The notes under the pieces: model-generated | The model's database searches: none | What the model was told of the DNA's origin: nothing | What the model saw: the letters and a program-made list of their open reading frames with translations, nothing else | Made by a program: the position numbers and the translations under genes | Part shown: positions 1 through 8,125 of the stretch, in pieces | Position numbering within the stretch: position 1 is the first letter of the stretch | How the letters are laid out: every line of letters begins with the position of its first letter | Origin: JAHEKD01 sp965204695 | Lineage (GTDB): Bacteria > Pseudomonadota > Gammaproteobacteria > Arenicellales > JAHEKD01 | DNA: 64,000 nucleotides | Direction: 5' to 3' | Assembly: GCA_965204695.1 (NCBI GenBank) | Contig: OZ242007.1 | Coordinates: 3,038,001 to 3,102,000 of the forward strand

Positions 1-123
1 CGGATGTATACACCGGTGTTAAACAGCGTGCAAAAATGAACAGTTTCAGGGGTGATCAGCGCGCAAAACTGAACACCTTTACTGTTAACTATCTCGGAGT
101 TAAGAATCCGAGGAAACTGTCAG
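1..123. mobile_element. IS21-family terminal region with repeated ends
   Basis: Two near-identical 18-bp direct repeats lie at 25-42 (AGCGTGCAAAAATGAACA) and 58-75 (AGCGCGCAAAACTGAACA), 33 bp apart. Multiple terminal repeats of this kind are typical of IS21-family ends, where they bind the transposase. A truncated IstA-like reading frame follows directly, which supports the assignment. The element continues off the left edge or is truncated there. Confidence 0.6.
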
Positions 124-436
124 GTGATCTGCATGCATATCTGTACCAAGATACGGCGAATGTGTTTAGTCGAAGGCCGCAACGTCAGCGAAGTAGCCCG
201 TGAATTTAATCTATCACGCACTACCGTCTATAAATATTTAAATGAATCCAACGAACCCAACGAACCCGTTTACCAGCGCTCGGTTCCTATTGTCTGTCCA
301 AAGTTGGAGTCATTTAAACCTCAGCTGATCGAATGGCTTGAATTAGATGCGACACGTTCAGTACGCGCTCGACGCACGGCTGTTCAATTGTATGAAGGAA
401 TTCAACTTCAGGGTTACTCAACTGATTCAACCACTT
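124..436 (+). pseudogene. IstA transposase N-terminal fragment (IS21 family)
   Basis: About 100 codons encode the N-terminal helix-turn-helix part of an IS21 IstA transposase. VEGRNVSEVAREFNLSRTTV is the DNA-recognition helix region, followed by the family-typical stretch FKPQLIEWLELDATRSVRAR and RTAVQLYEGI. A GTG at 124 could start it, but no good ribosome site is visible. The DDE catalytic core and the partner istB are absent. The frame runs on to a stop at 487-489, but from roughly 420-440 onward the homology switches to NirB in another frame. It is a dead remnant fused to nirB by a rearrangement. Confidence 0.65.
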
Positions 437-1255
437 GGAAAATCCTCACTAAAACTGGAATTTGCCGGTGGCCAGACCTTAACTACTGATCTGGTGGTTT
501 TTTCAGCCAGTATTCGTCCACGAGATGAGTTAGCACGAGCAGCCGGCCTGCAAATCGGTGAACGTGGTGGGATAACTATCAATAATTACTGTCAAACATC
601 GGATAGCAATATTTACGCTATCGGTGAATGCGCCAGTTGGAATGAGCAGATTTTTGGCCTGGTCGCACCGGGGTATCAAATGGCAACGGTGGCTGCACAA
701 CACTTAGGTTTCGGCACAGTAAGCTTTTCGGGCGCTGACATGAGTACCAAACTCAAGCTGCTGGGGATTGATGTTGCCAGTATCGGTGATGCCCATGCCA
801 ACAGTGAAGGTGCACAGTGTTATGTGTTGACAGATGAAAAAAACCAGACCTATAAAAAACTAATCGTTAGTGAAGATGGGAAAAATCTACTGGGTGCAGT
901 ATTAGTCGGTGATGCCGAACAGTATGGCTATTTACACCAATTAACTATAAATCAAATGGATTTACCTGAACAGCCGGTGCAATTACTGATTCCAGGTGCT
1001 GAAGGCAGTATTGCAGGTGGTGGTGTTGAGGCGATTCCTGACGCAGCGCAAATTTGCACTTGCCATAATGTCAGTAAGGCCGGGCTTTGTGAAGCAATAA
1101 ATGCCGGGGCCAGTAATCTTGGTGAGCTAAAAGCGGTGACCAAAGCAGGTACAGGTTGTGGTGGTTGCACTGCATTGGTTACTCAGGTGCTCAATCATCA
1201 ACTCGAAAGTATGGGCTTTAGTGTAGATACAAGCATCTGTGTAAAGTCAAGCTGA
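437..1255 (+). pseudogene. nirB: nirB fragment (nitrite reductase large subunit), truncated at both ends
   Basis: NirB is the FAD, [4Fe-4S] and siroheme subunit of cytoplasmic NADH-dependent nitrite reductase, usually about 800-850 residues. About 270 residues remain: the end of the FAD/NAD-binding domain (DLVVFSASIRPRDELARAAG, then IYAIGECA for FAD binding) and the BFD-type [2Fe-2S] domain with its four cysteines (ICTCHNVSK and GTGCGGC). The nucleotide-binding N-terminus is replaced by IS21 sequence. The frame stops just after DTSICVKSS, so the ferredoxin-like and siroheme domains are missing. Nitrite reduction is impossible from this copy. No nirD follows. Confidence 0.8.
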
Positions 1256-1300
1256 ATTTAATTTTTATTCGGGTCAAATAAGTTAACATACCTTGCAAGC

Positions 1301-1328
1301 AAAAAAGAGCCCTCGGGGGACGAGGGCT
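1301..1328 (-). terminator. Intrinsic terminator-like hairpin reading leftward
   Basis: AGCCCTCG (1308-1315) pairs perfectly with CGAGGGCT (1321-1328) around a 5-base loop. On the minus strand the stem is followed by a run of six T (plus-strand AAAAAA at 1301-1306). It would therefore stop leftward transcription; there is no T tract on the plus side. Confidence 0.5.
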
Positions 1329-1800
1329 AGAATAAGTAAGGGGTATATAAAATAAGTAAGTCTGTTCAGTATAGTGATTTTGCTACTTGGCCTATAGTCT
1401 TAATAAGGCGGTTTGTTACTATACTTTTGTCTATCTTTTCAGCTCATAAACACTAAAAAATATGGAATTTTGCCTATTGCTAAATCAAACCAATCAATTT
1501 TATAATGCGGGTGGCTTTTCATAAGCCACCCGCCGCAGAAGGGATAGACAAGGGGTAGAAGTCAACCTTCCGGCGGGCTCGTAATTTACCAATTTTTTCT
1601 TTAATTTCAACGTATTATTAATGAAAATATTAATGATATTTAACTGTCAATTTTTGACTGACTGAGTATATTTGCTGTTACTTCGATATTGAGATATGCG
1701 ACACACAATTCTTTAATATCATGGTAGAGCCCCTTGTTTTTCAACCTACCCGTACGTTTTACAAGGGGCTATTTATCCCTAGTTTATGAAAACATAATTT
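1329..1800. other. Gene-free stretch with two further perfect hairpins
   Basis: No coding frame is supportable here. Two strong inverted repeats occur. GCGGGTGGCTT (1507-1517) pairs over 11 bp with 1523-1533 around a 5-base loop. AGCCCCTTGT (1728-1737) pairs over 10 bp with 1761-1770 around a 23-base loop. Neither has a clear T tract. They may be degraded terminators, or structured ends of the adjacent IS110 remnant. Confidence 0.4.
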
Positions 1801-2388
1801 CTATTTTGCAGGGCAATTCGCCTGCCACATTCGATTTTCAGTGATTAACGAATTTGCCAGAATGATCAACTTACGCATCACCGCCGTTAGTGCCACCTTT
1901 GGATTTTTCCCACGTCTGATTAATTTTCGATAGGTTTGACCTAAGAAATGTGAACCTCTAATACAGCTTATTGACGCCATATAGAGCGCATTTCGGACAT
2001 TCTTGCGCCCACCTCGGATCATTCGATTGCCGTGTTTCTTACCGCTATCCCAGTTCATCGGTGCAACCCCCGTTAATGCGGCAATTTCTCTGGCGTTCAA
2101 GTGACCCAGTTCCGATAAGTCTGCAAGCATAATGGCCGCCGTTATTTGACCTATGCCGGGAATAGAAACCAAGATATCAAATTTGGCTTTCAAGGTGGCA
2201 TTCGTTGTAATGAGCTGATTCATTTCTTTCTCTAACGCTGCTTTGTGACGCTCACCCATGGCTATTCTTGAGCGAATTTGGCGTGCAGCGATACGATGGC
2301 TGGTTGTTTGAAGTTGGCGTTTAAGGTCAGTGATATGTTGTAATACCTGACGGCGTGCGGAAAGTAGTTCACGTAGTGTCGCTGTATC
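1801..2388 (-). pseudogene. IS110-family transposase, C-terminal fragment
   Basis: The frame encodes the Transposase_20 half of an IS110-family recombinase: SIPGIGQITAAIMLADLSEL, then GVAPMNWDSGKKHGNRMIRG and a basic C-terminus. The N-terminal DEDD RuvC-like domain (about 150 residues) is missing. The frame is open upstream to about 2388, where an IS3-family remnant begins. The family is normally 310-340 residues, so roughly half survives. The downstream side (1728-1800) may hold the old element end. Confidence 0.75.
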
Positions 2389-2471
2389 CCGTCAGAGGAT
2401 ATGAGACAAAGTTGATGTTCTGAACAAGAGAGACTTCTGTTAATTTAATAGTAATTTATAGGAGTCTTAAG

Positions 2472-2834
2472 ATGAGTAAATATAACTCAGAGAAATTAGT
2501 TAAAGCAATTAAACGCAACACCCGTCATAAATATTCAGCCGATGAAAAGATTCGGATTGTATTAGACGGTCTTCGAGGTGAGGATAGTATTGCCGAGTTA
2601 TGCCGCCGGGAAGGGATCAATCAGAATACGTATTACCGTTGGAGCAAAGACTTTCTTGAAGCCGGGAAACAACGTTTGGCCGGTGATATTAAGCGTGAAG
2701 CCAATTCAGAGGAAGTGACTGAACTTCGCAAAGAAAACAATCAGCTAAAACATGCACTGGCCGATGTTGTTTTGAAGAATACGGTGCTTAAAAAAAGTGT
2801 GCTTGGCTTGGACTCGACGTGGGACGACGAATGA
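2472..2834 (+). CDS. IS3-family OrfA (HTH DNA-binding protein)
   Basis: This 120-residue OrfA binds the ends of its IS element. A Tnp_1-type helix-turn-helix (HKYSADEKIRIVLDGLRGED, then SIAELCRREGINQNTYYRW) is followed by a C-terminal leucine-zipper-like coiled coil (EVTELRKENNQLKHALADVV). The ATG at 2472 has AGGAG (2461-2465) a short distance upstream. The stop overlaps the orfB start as ATGA. The length is normal, but the element is dead because orfB is truncated. Confidence 0.8.
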   Translation: MSKYNSEKLVKAIKRNTRHKYSADEKIRIVLDGLRGEDSIAELCRREGINQNTYYRWSKDFLEAGKQRLAGDIKREANSEEVTELRKENNQLKHALADVVLKNTVLKKSVLGLDSTWDDE

Positions 2835-2956
2835 GTTTGTCGGCGGCTGAAAAAGTGGAAATTATCCATATAGTTGAAGCCAGTGAACTTCCCGTGAGTA
2901 GGACATTAGCGGAACTGGGTATTGCTCGCAGCAGTTTTTACCGTTTCCGGCATTGA
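2831..2956 (+). pseudogene. IS3-family OrfB, 5' fragment
   Basis: Forty-one codons starting at the ATG that overlaps the orfA stop read MSLSAAEKVEIIHIVEASEL, then PVSRTLAELGIARSSFYRF. This is the N-terminal HTH_21-type region of an OrfB integrase. The DDE catalytic domain is lost. Homology ends near 2950, at the junction with the relaxase fragment. Confidence 0.7.
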
Positions 2957-3181
2957 TGGGTTGTAATTGTTCTGGATCACCAACCAGGACAAGTTTAGCG
3001 CCTTGTTTTTTGACTTTATCGACGAATCGGTGCATTTGCATATTGCCAATCATTCCAGCTTCATCAATAACGAGCACATCGCCTTTTTGTAAGCAGTGAT
3101 AACCATTTTTCCAAGCCAGCTCCCAAGAGGCAAGGGTGCGACTTTCAATGCCTGATGCACTTTCCAGGCCATCAGCGGCTT
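2949..3181 (-). pseudogene. TraA-type conjugative relaxase/helicase fragment
   Basis: About 77 residues on the minus strand match the helicase part of Ti-type TraA/MobA relaxases. They contain an SGIESRTLASWE stretch, the Walker B-like DVLVIDEAGMIG and the motif VLVGDPEQLQPINAG. The relaxase domain and the rest of the helicase are absent. Both edges are abrupt: an IS3 remnant on one side and an IS481 remnant on the other. It is evidence that a conjugative element once existed here. Confidence 0.7.
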
Positions 3182-3756
3182 TGCCCGATAAACGCTAACT
3201 CAGACTTAGTGGAGTCTAAGCCTTCACAGGCCAGTAAATACCGGGAACGATAGTCGGTGATGGTTAGTGGGTAACAGTACTGTCGATTGCCCAACATGAA
3301 CTCGCCTTTATAATCGGCACACCACAGTCCATTTGGGGTATGAGCTTCTTTCAGCAGGGTCCCTTGGGCGCGGTACCGGCGTTTTTTCTTTCGTTTCACT
3401 AAGCCGTGTCGATCTAACACCGCATGAATAGTGCTCTTAGCGGGCGCTGGGATCATTGGATACAGTTTGATCAATTTATCGCGAATCTTGGGTGCGCCCC
3501 AATCAGGGTATTCACGTTTGATGTGCAAGATGGCCCGTTCGACTTGAAAGGGAAGTTGATTGGCATAGCGATAGGGTCGTCGGCTACGTTCTTCAAGGCC
3601 ATGCAGGCCCGATTCTTTGTATCGATTAAAGATTTTATAGCCAGTGGGTCAGGATATACCAAATTCCCGGCATAACCCAGTCATTTTCTCGCCGTCTAAT
3701 AATCGGGCGACAAATTACAGTTTCTCATCCATTGGTTTACACGTTCTCCAGGGCAT
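3172..3756 (-). pseudogene. IS481-family transposase, two in-frame stops and lost C-terminus
   Basis: From the ATG at 3756 the frame reads MPWRTCKPMDEKL, then a TAA (3715-3717). It continues FVARLLDGEKMTGLCREFGI with a TGA (3649-3651), then reads on as a normal IS481 HTH region and the start of the rve catalytic core (GLWCADYKGEF with the first Asp, LTITDYRSRYLLACE with the second). The remaining core and catalytic Glu are missing where the relaxase fragment joins near 3181. Upstream, TGTAAACGAT repeats at 3782 and 3807 mark the IS end. It is inactive. Confidence 0.8.
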
Positions 3757-3837
3757 TTGGGGCCTCCCAAATGCCTAATTGTGTAAACGATGTCTCCGGT
3801 ATGAAATGTAAACGATCTCTCAGGAACGACAAAAATA

Positions 3838-4020
3838 GCTTACACCAACCTTAAGATAACCCAAAAAAACGACTGGGGTTTATTTGGGTAAAAAACTTGA
3901 AAATTTCCCAGATTTCGTTGTCTAGGCTGATCCTCTTTAATCCATTTCGTGCCTGTTTTTTAGGGCTTTTCGGATCGATTTAAAGCAAGCACATCATAAG
4001 CAATGATGGGGTCGGTTTTA
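3838..4020. repeat. Leader repeat C1 of tandem unit 1 (diverged copy of 11423-11600)
   Basis: This stretch aligns along its length with 11423-11600. Shared landmarks are GATAACCCAAAAA, TTTATTTGGGT, AAAAACTTG, TTTCGTT, CTCTTTAATCCATTT and, near the right end, GCACATCA then TGATGGGG. The pair CATCA-7 nt-TGATG at 3992-4008 resembles the anticodon arm of tRNA-Met with a changed loop. Upstream, ATAGCTTAC resembles the tail that follows the tRNA fragment at 11406, so the copy lies at an equivalent boundary. An IS481 end abuts it on the left. The identity is moderate by eye. Confidence 0.65.
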
Positions 4021-4399
4021 AAGAAATTTATTTGACTTGAAGTTCCGAGTTTTGCCGTAGAGAAACATTTGAATATAATTTCAAATCCGATGATGCTGCC
4101 AGTTAGCTGCCGTTCGTTTATTGTTTTAGCACACTCGGAAATGGGTTGTTAGTAGTTGCTGAATTCGATGAAAGTTGAAGCTGTTACTTTTAATTTAGCT
4201 GGAAATTGCTCTGTGAATTTCCGGCTAGTGATTAAACATAGATCTAGGAGAATTACACTAAATTCAATTGGTTATTGATTTGAACTAGCGTGCGTATTTA
4301 AATTGGATTAGCTTTGACGCTTTGTTTATAAATAAATTTCGGCGGTAGTGGAAGAACAATATATTTTTCTTACTGAAATTTAGACGGATATGGACGAAT
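4021..4399. other. AT-rich intergenic stretch, no gene seen
   Basis: No frame with protein-like composition and no recognizable RNA is visible. The stretch lies between leader repeat C1 and the 3' end of the LysR gene. An imperfect hairpin around the LysR stop may serve as terminator, but no clear T tract is present. Confidence 0.4.
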
Positions 4400-5311
4400 T
4401 TACATTTCCAGTGATTGCAACTGAATCCATACCGAATCGAGCAATTCCGATTGTGCCGACTTTAATCTGGCCGCGACAATACGCATTGCTGTCATACTAA
4501 ATTGTTTGGATAAATCCCGTATTTCACCTGTGTCTAAATGTGCTTGTGCAAAAAGTACCGGCAACCAGGCTACACCTATGCCTGCCTTTACAAGTTCAAA
4601 TACCGCCGGAACCAGTGCCGTCTCACAGGCGATAGAGATATTATTATTATTACGCAAAGTAGGAAGAATTTGATTTTCCATCATAACACCAAAAAATACT
4701 TCTGGCGGGTAAGCAATCAAATCAAGATCATTCTCCTCCAGCCCTGTGGATTCGTTCATTCGTAGTCGATTTATATTATACTGGTTACCACAGACCGGAA
4801 TAAACTGATCGTGAGCAAGTGTGATTTTTTCGATCAATGCGTCATCCGTCGCTAATTGTAGCGTATCAGTTTCGTAGCTAACTAACATATCTGCTTGGCG
4901 CGTCATGAGCAGTGAAAACATCTGATCACGATTGCCTGAGCGCAATTTTACCGGAACATTGGGTGATTGTTGTCGTAAACGAGCAATAAACTTAGGGAAC
5001 AAAGCGACACCCAATGTATGTTGGCAAGCAATAACGAGAGGTGGTTGATTCGATTCCCAAGATTGCATTTCACTACGCACCCTCCTTAGTTCCCCTGCCA
5101 ACGATCGAATGTCGTTCAATTGATGACTCACTGCCGCTGTTATTCGCGTAGGACGTTGAGTACGGTCCACAACCTGCATACCCAGCCAATTTTCAATCAC
5201 CTGTAAACGACGTGAAAAAGCCGATTGCGATAGGTTTCGTCGTTCGGCCGCAAGCGTTAGCGACTCGCATTCCGAGAGTGCAACTAAATCATCCAACCAT
5301 TCAAGTCTCAT
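4400..5311 (-). CDS. LysR-family transcriptional regulator
   Basis: The protein has 303 residues, the normal LysR length. An N-terminal winged HTH (residues 1-60: LDDLVALSECESLTLAAERR, then NLSQSAFSRRLQVIENWLG) is followed by a periplasmic-binding-like effector domain from about residue 90 (PLVIACQHTLGVALFPKFIA). It is transcribed divergently from the CuyA-like enzyme and TRAP operon, with a 165-bp shared intergenic region. That is the classical arrangement for a LysR activator of its neighbour. The effector is probably the substrate of that operon; this is inference. The start ATG at 5311 fits the family N-terminus exactly. Confidence 0.85.
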   Translation of the reverse strand: MRLEWLDDLVALSECESLTLAAERRNLSQSAFSRRLQVIENWLGMQVVDRTQRPTRITAAVSHQLNDIRSLAGELRRVRSEMQSWESNQPPLVIACQHTLGVALFPKFIARLRQQSPNVPVKLRSGNRDQMFSLLMTRQADMLVSYETDTLQLATDDALIEKITLAHDQFIPVCGNQYNINRLRMNESTGLEENDLDLIAYPPEVFFGVMMENQILPTLRNNNNISIACETALVPAVFELVKAGIGVAWLPVLFAQAHLDTGEIRDLSKQFSMTAMRIVAARLKSAQSELLDSVWIQLQSLEM

Positions 5312-5476
5312 AGATTATGTCTTCTTTAAGTCCTATTATATGCGCTTTATGCATGCTATAGAAGGTAATTTGCATCATAACAGCAGATTCCATGTGGTAA
5401 TGTACATAAATACTCAACAAACGTATTCAAAGCCCACATTCTTTTCTGCTCTTGCATAACACGAAATTAAAACATC

Positions 5477-6490
5477 ATGAATCTGACCCGCTTTCCTCGC
5501 TTGCATTTTGCCCACTTACCGACACCACTGGAACATCTTGAAAACCTGAGTCGGGAACTCAACGGTCCCGAAATCTGGATCAAACGTGACGATTGCACCG
5601 GCATGTCGACCGGAGGTAACAAAACTCGCAAGCTTGAGTTTTTGATGGCGGAAGCAAAGCAACAAAACGCCGACCTGGTGATGACCCAGGGTGCGACGCA
5701 GTCGAATCATGCGCGTCAGACCGCCGCATTTGCGGCCAGGCTTGGGATGGATTGCCATTTGATACTGGAAGATCGAACCCAAAAAACCGACAGTGAATAC
5801 AACCACAACGGCAACGTTTTACTGGAGTTACTGCATGGCGCAACCATTGAGCGCCGCGCCGCCCATCCCGATATGAATGCCGAAATGGAAAAACTGGCAG
5901 AGAGTTTTCGGGCGGATGGACGTAATGTCTACACGATTCCAGGCGGCGGTTCAAACGCCACGGGTGCTCTCGGTTATGTCAATGCGGCACTGGAATTGGT
6001 TAATCAGGCAAACGACAAAGGATTACGCATTGATCATGTGGTTCACGCAACCGGCAGCACCGGCACTCAGGCAGGACTAGTGTCGGGTTTGGTTGGAATT
6101 AACAGCGGAATCCCGACACTGGGCATCAGTGTTCGTGCGCCACGGGAAAAACAGGAAACCAATGTGTATAATTTGACTGTTCAAACAATACAAAAACTGG
6201 GTTGCCCAAACGTGGTTCAACGCGAAGATATTGTTGCAAACAGTGATTACGTCGGTGACGGTTATGGCTTTCCCGCACCCAGCACGATCGAAGCAATAAA
6301 AATGTTGGCAAAACTGGAAGGTATTCTGCTCGACCCGGTTTATTCTGGTAAAGGAATGGCCGGTTTGATTGATCTGGTTCGCAAAGGGAAATTCACTAAA
6401 GATGAAAATATTCTCTTTCTGCACACGGGCGGTAGCGCTGCCTTGTTTGGATACCCGGATACATTTGATTTTACAGATCAGGCGAAATGA
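5477..6490 (+). CDS. cuyA: PLP-dependent L-cysteate sulfo-lyase / D-cysteine desulfhydrase-like enzyme
   Basis: This 337-residue fold-type II PLP enzyme belongs to the ACC deaminase/D-cysteine desulfhydrase family. The opening IWIKRDDCTGMSTGGNKTRK contains the PLP lysine (in GGNKTRK). The phosphate-binding loop and active-site signatures are TQGATQSNHARQTAAFAARL and HATGSTGTQAGLV, and the end is LHTGGSAALFGY. The STGGNKTRKLEFLMAEA and DPVYSGKGMAGLIDLIRKG-like blocks are, as I recall them, typical of CuyA (L-cysteate to pyruvate, sulfite and ammonia), but D-cysteine desulfhydrases share them. It is the first gene of an operon with a TRAP transporter and an amidase. Sulfonate or D-amino-acid use is inferred; substrate specificity cannot be read from sequence alone. 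Confidence 0.75.
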   Translation: MNLTRFPRLHFAHLPTPLEHLENLSRELNGPEIWIKRDDCTGMSTGGNKTRKLEFLMAEAKQQNADLVMTQGATQSNHARQTAAFAARLGMDCHLILEDRTQKTDSEYNHNGNVLLELLHGATIERRAAHPDMNAEMEKLAESFRADGRNVYTIPGGGSNATGALGYVNAALELVNQANDKGLRIDHVVHATGSTGTQAGLVSGLVGINSGIPTLGISVRAPREKQETNVYNLTVQTIQKLGCPNVVQREDIVANSDYVGDGYGFPAPSTIEAIKMLAKLEGILLDPVYSGKGMAGLIDLVRKGKFTKDENILFLHTGGSAALFGYPDTFDFTDQAK

Positions 6491-6549
6491 GTCACCTTGG
6501 TCTGTCAATAGAAACTTTGTTTAATATTAATACATTTGAGGAATACACA

Positions 6550-7545
6550 ATGAATAGAATCAAGACACTACTGACTGCAATTGTGATGGCTTTATGCCTG
6601 AGTACAACCGCTGCTATAGCCGAAACGACCGTGATCAAACTGGCCCACCCAAATGTCCCGCAACACCCGATGGGACAGGCTTTTATCAAGTTCAAGGAGC
6701 TGATAGAAGAGCGCAGCAACGGTGCTTTCCAGGTCGATCTTTACGACAGCTCAAAGTACGGTAACTTCGACAGCGTGGTACAAGGATTGCAGCTCAACAT
6801 ACTGCAGATGGGTTCTGCCTCAACCCCCAACTTGTCACCGTTTTCCGAGGAGTTTCTTATCTTTGACCTGCCGTTTCTGTTTCCCGATTATCCATCCACA
6901 GATAAGATTACCGACGGTCCTATCGGCATGAACGCGACAAAGGCTCTGGAAAGCAGTGGAATCGTCGGCCTCGGCTATATTGAGATTGGTTTTCGTAACT
7001 TGTGGAACAATAGCCGAGCTGTTGCAACGCTTGAAGACGCAGAAGGATTAAAAATCCGCTCAACACCATCAAAAGCCCACATCGCCACCCTCAAATCTCT
7101 CGGTCTCAACCCGACACCGGTTTCCTGGGGTGAAGTCTACACCGCGATGCAACAGAAAACCGTTGATGGCATCGATATCGATCTTAATTTGGCATGGCAT
7201 AATAATTTTCCAGAGGTCAACGACCACGTGACCATCGTAAACAGTCTTTTCAGCCCGCACCTGGTAATGATATCCAAACGATTCCTCGATAGTCTGTCTC
7301 CAGAGCATAAGGAACTCATCACGACCACTTTTGACGAGATCAAGCTTTACGAGCGCAAACTCATCCGTGACGGTGAAAAAGAGATTTTGGCAAAACTAGA
7401 GGAAAAAGGAGTAACGGTGACCGTTCTCACTGAGGAAGAGCGTCAGCGCTGGGCGGAAGCTACCGCAGTTGTTTATTCCGAGTATGAAGACAGAATTGGC
7501 AAAGAATTGATCGAAGAAGCCAAAGCTACCATTGCCGGGGAATAG
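6550..7545 (+). CDS. dctP: TRAP transporter substrate-binding protein (DctP)
   Basis: The protein is a 331-residue periplasmic binding protein of a tripartite ATP-independent transporter. A signal peptide (MNRIKTLLTAIVMALCLSTT, then AAIAE) precedes the DctP domain. The family arginine that clamps the substrate carboxylate lies in GFRNLWNNSRAV or KIRSTPSKAH. The ATG at 6550 follows GAGG (6538-6541); the longer frame opened at 6487 is rejected because it lacks a signal peptide at its start. It is followed by DctQ and DctM. Most such carboxylate-binding proteins bind organic acids. With a CuyA-like neighbour, a sulfonated or amino acid ligand is plausible but unproven. Confidence 0.9.
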   Translation: MNRIKTLLTAIVMALCLSTTAAIAETTVIKLAHPNVPQHPMGQAFIKFKELIEERSNGAFQVDLYDSSKYGNFDSVVQGLQLNILQMGSASTPNLSPFSEEFLIFDLPFLFPDYPSTDKITDGPIGMNATKALESSGIVGLGYIEIGFRNLWNNSRAVATLEDAEGLKIRSTPSKAHIATLKSLGLNPTPVSWGEVYTAMQQKTVDGIDIDLNLAWHNNFPEVNDHVTIVNSLFSPHLVMISKRFLDSLSPEHKELITTTFDEIKLYERKLIRDGEKEILAKLEEKGVTVTVLTEEERQRWAEATAVVYSEYEDRIGKELIEEAKATIAGE

Positions 7546-7564
7546 GCGTCTTTAAACTTCTTCT

Positions 7565-7585
7565 TGGGTGGTCACTGACCACCCA
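7565..7585 (+). promoter_or_regulatory. Stem-loop between dctP and dctQ
   Basis: TGGGTGGTC and GACCACCCA pair perfectly over 9 bp around ACT. No T tract follows. Strong intercistronic hairpins behind binding-protein genes commonly protect the upstream mRNA, giving more binding protein than membrane subunits. That role is inferred here. Confidence 0.6.
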
Positions 7586-7612
7586 GAATTCTACCAAGTT
7601 GGAACGCACATA

Positions 7613-8113
7613 ATGAATAAAACGCCAAAATCAATACTTCCCAGTATCGAGATGGTTATTGCATCGAGTTCGCTGGTCATGATGACAGGTATAACCGCAG
7701 TACAGGTCTTTAACAGATACGTTCTTGAAAGTTCTCTCGACTGGTCTGAAGAACTGGCGCGCTATCTGTTCATCTGGGCTGTTTATGTCGGCTGCAGCTA
7801 CGCAGCACAGTTAGACAGGCACCTGGAAGTCACCATTATTCGAACCATGTATAATGGCAAGTTCGCTCGACCGGCAACCATCCTGGCGTCTATCATAACC
7901 CTCATATTTTGCATATTTGCCACCATTATGGGCGTGAAATTCGTCATCTTCCTGGCCGGCACCGGGCAAAAGACTCCCGCCCTTGAAATCAACGCTTACT
8001 GGGTATATCTCTGCATGCCGGTTGGTCTCGGGTTCATGGCTATTAGAACTGCGGAAAGACTGTGGTGGATAATAACCGGAAAAATCAATCCTGCAGAAGT
8101 TGAAATTATTTAG
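7613..8113 (+). CDS. dctQ: TRAP transporter small membrane subunit (DctQ)
   Basis: The 166-residue integral membrane protein has four predicted helices (around residues 11-33, 43-60, 83-108, 125-145). It carries the DctQ hallmarks VQVFNRYVLESSLDWSEELA and RYLFIWAVYVG. The ATG at 7613 is preferred over the upstream start at 7568, which would read through the hairpin. It forms the membrane unit with DctM, 12 bp downstream. Confidence 0.88.
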   Translation: MNKTPKSILPSIEMVIASSSLVMMTGITAVQVFNRYVLESSLDWSEELARYLFIWAVYVGCSYAAQLDRHLEVTIIRTMYNGKFARPATILASIITLIFCIFATIMGVKFVIFLAGTGQKTPALEINAYWVYLCMPVGLGFMAIRTAERLWWIITGKINPAEVEII

Positions 8114-8125
8114 GAGTATTTGACA

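Larger units (their letters stand above)
2393..2956 (+). mobile_element. IS3-family remnant, left part only
   Basis: The segment holds a complete orfA (2472-2834) and the first 41 codons of orfB (2831-2956). It stops abruptly where a TraA relaxase fragment begins on the other strand. The left end lies close to 2393, where IS110 homology ends. No right end is present. Confidence 0.65.

Noticed and set aside
1507..1770. Hairpins as integron attC sites or CRISPR repeats
   Set aside because: They lack the GTTRRRY and RYYYAAC cores of attC and do not recur at regular spacing; no CRISPR array was seen anywhere in the window.
5580..5954. Long minus-strand frame opposite the CuyA-like gene
   Set aside because: Composition is low-complexity and Cys/Arg/His-rich, and it mirrors the codons of a clearly conserved enzyme on the plus strand.
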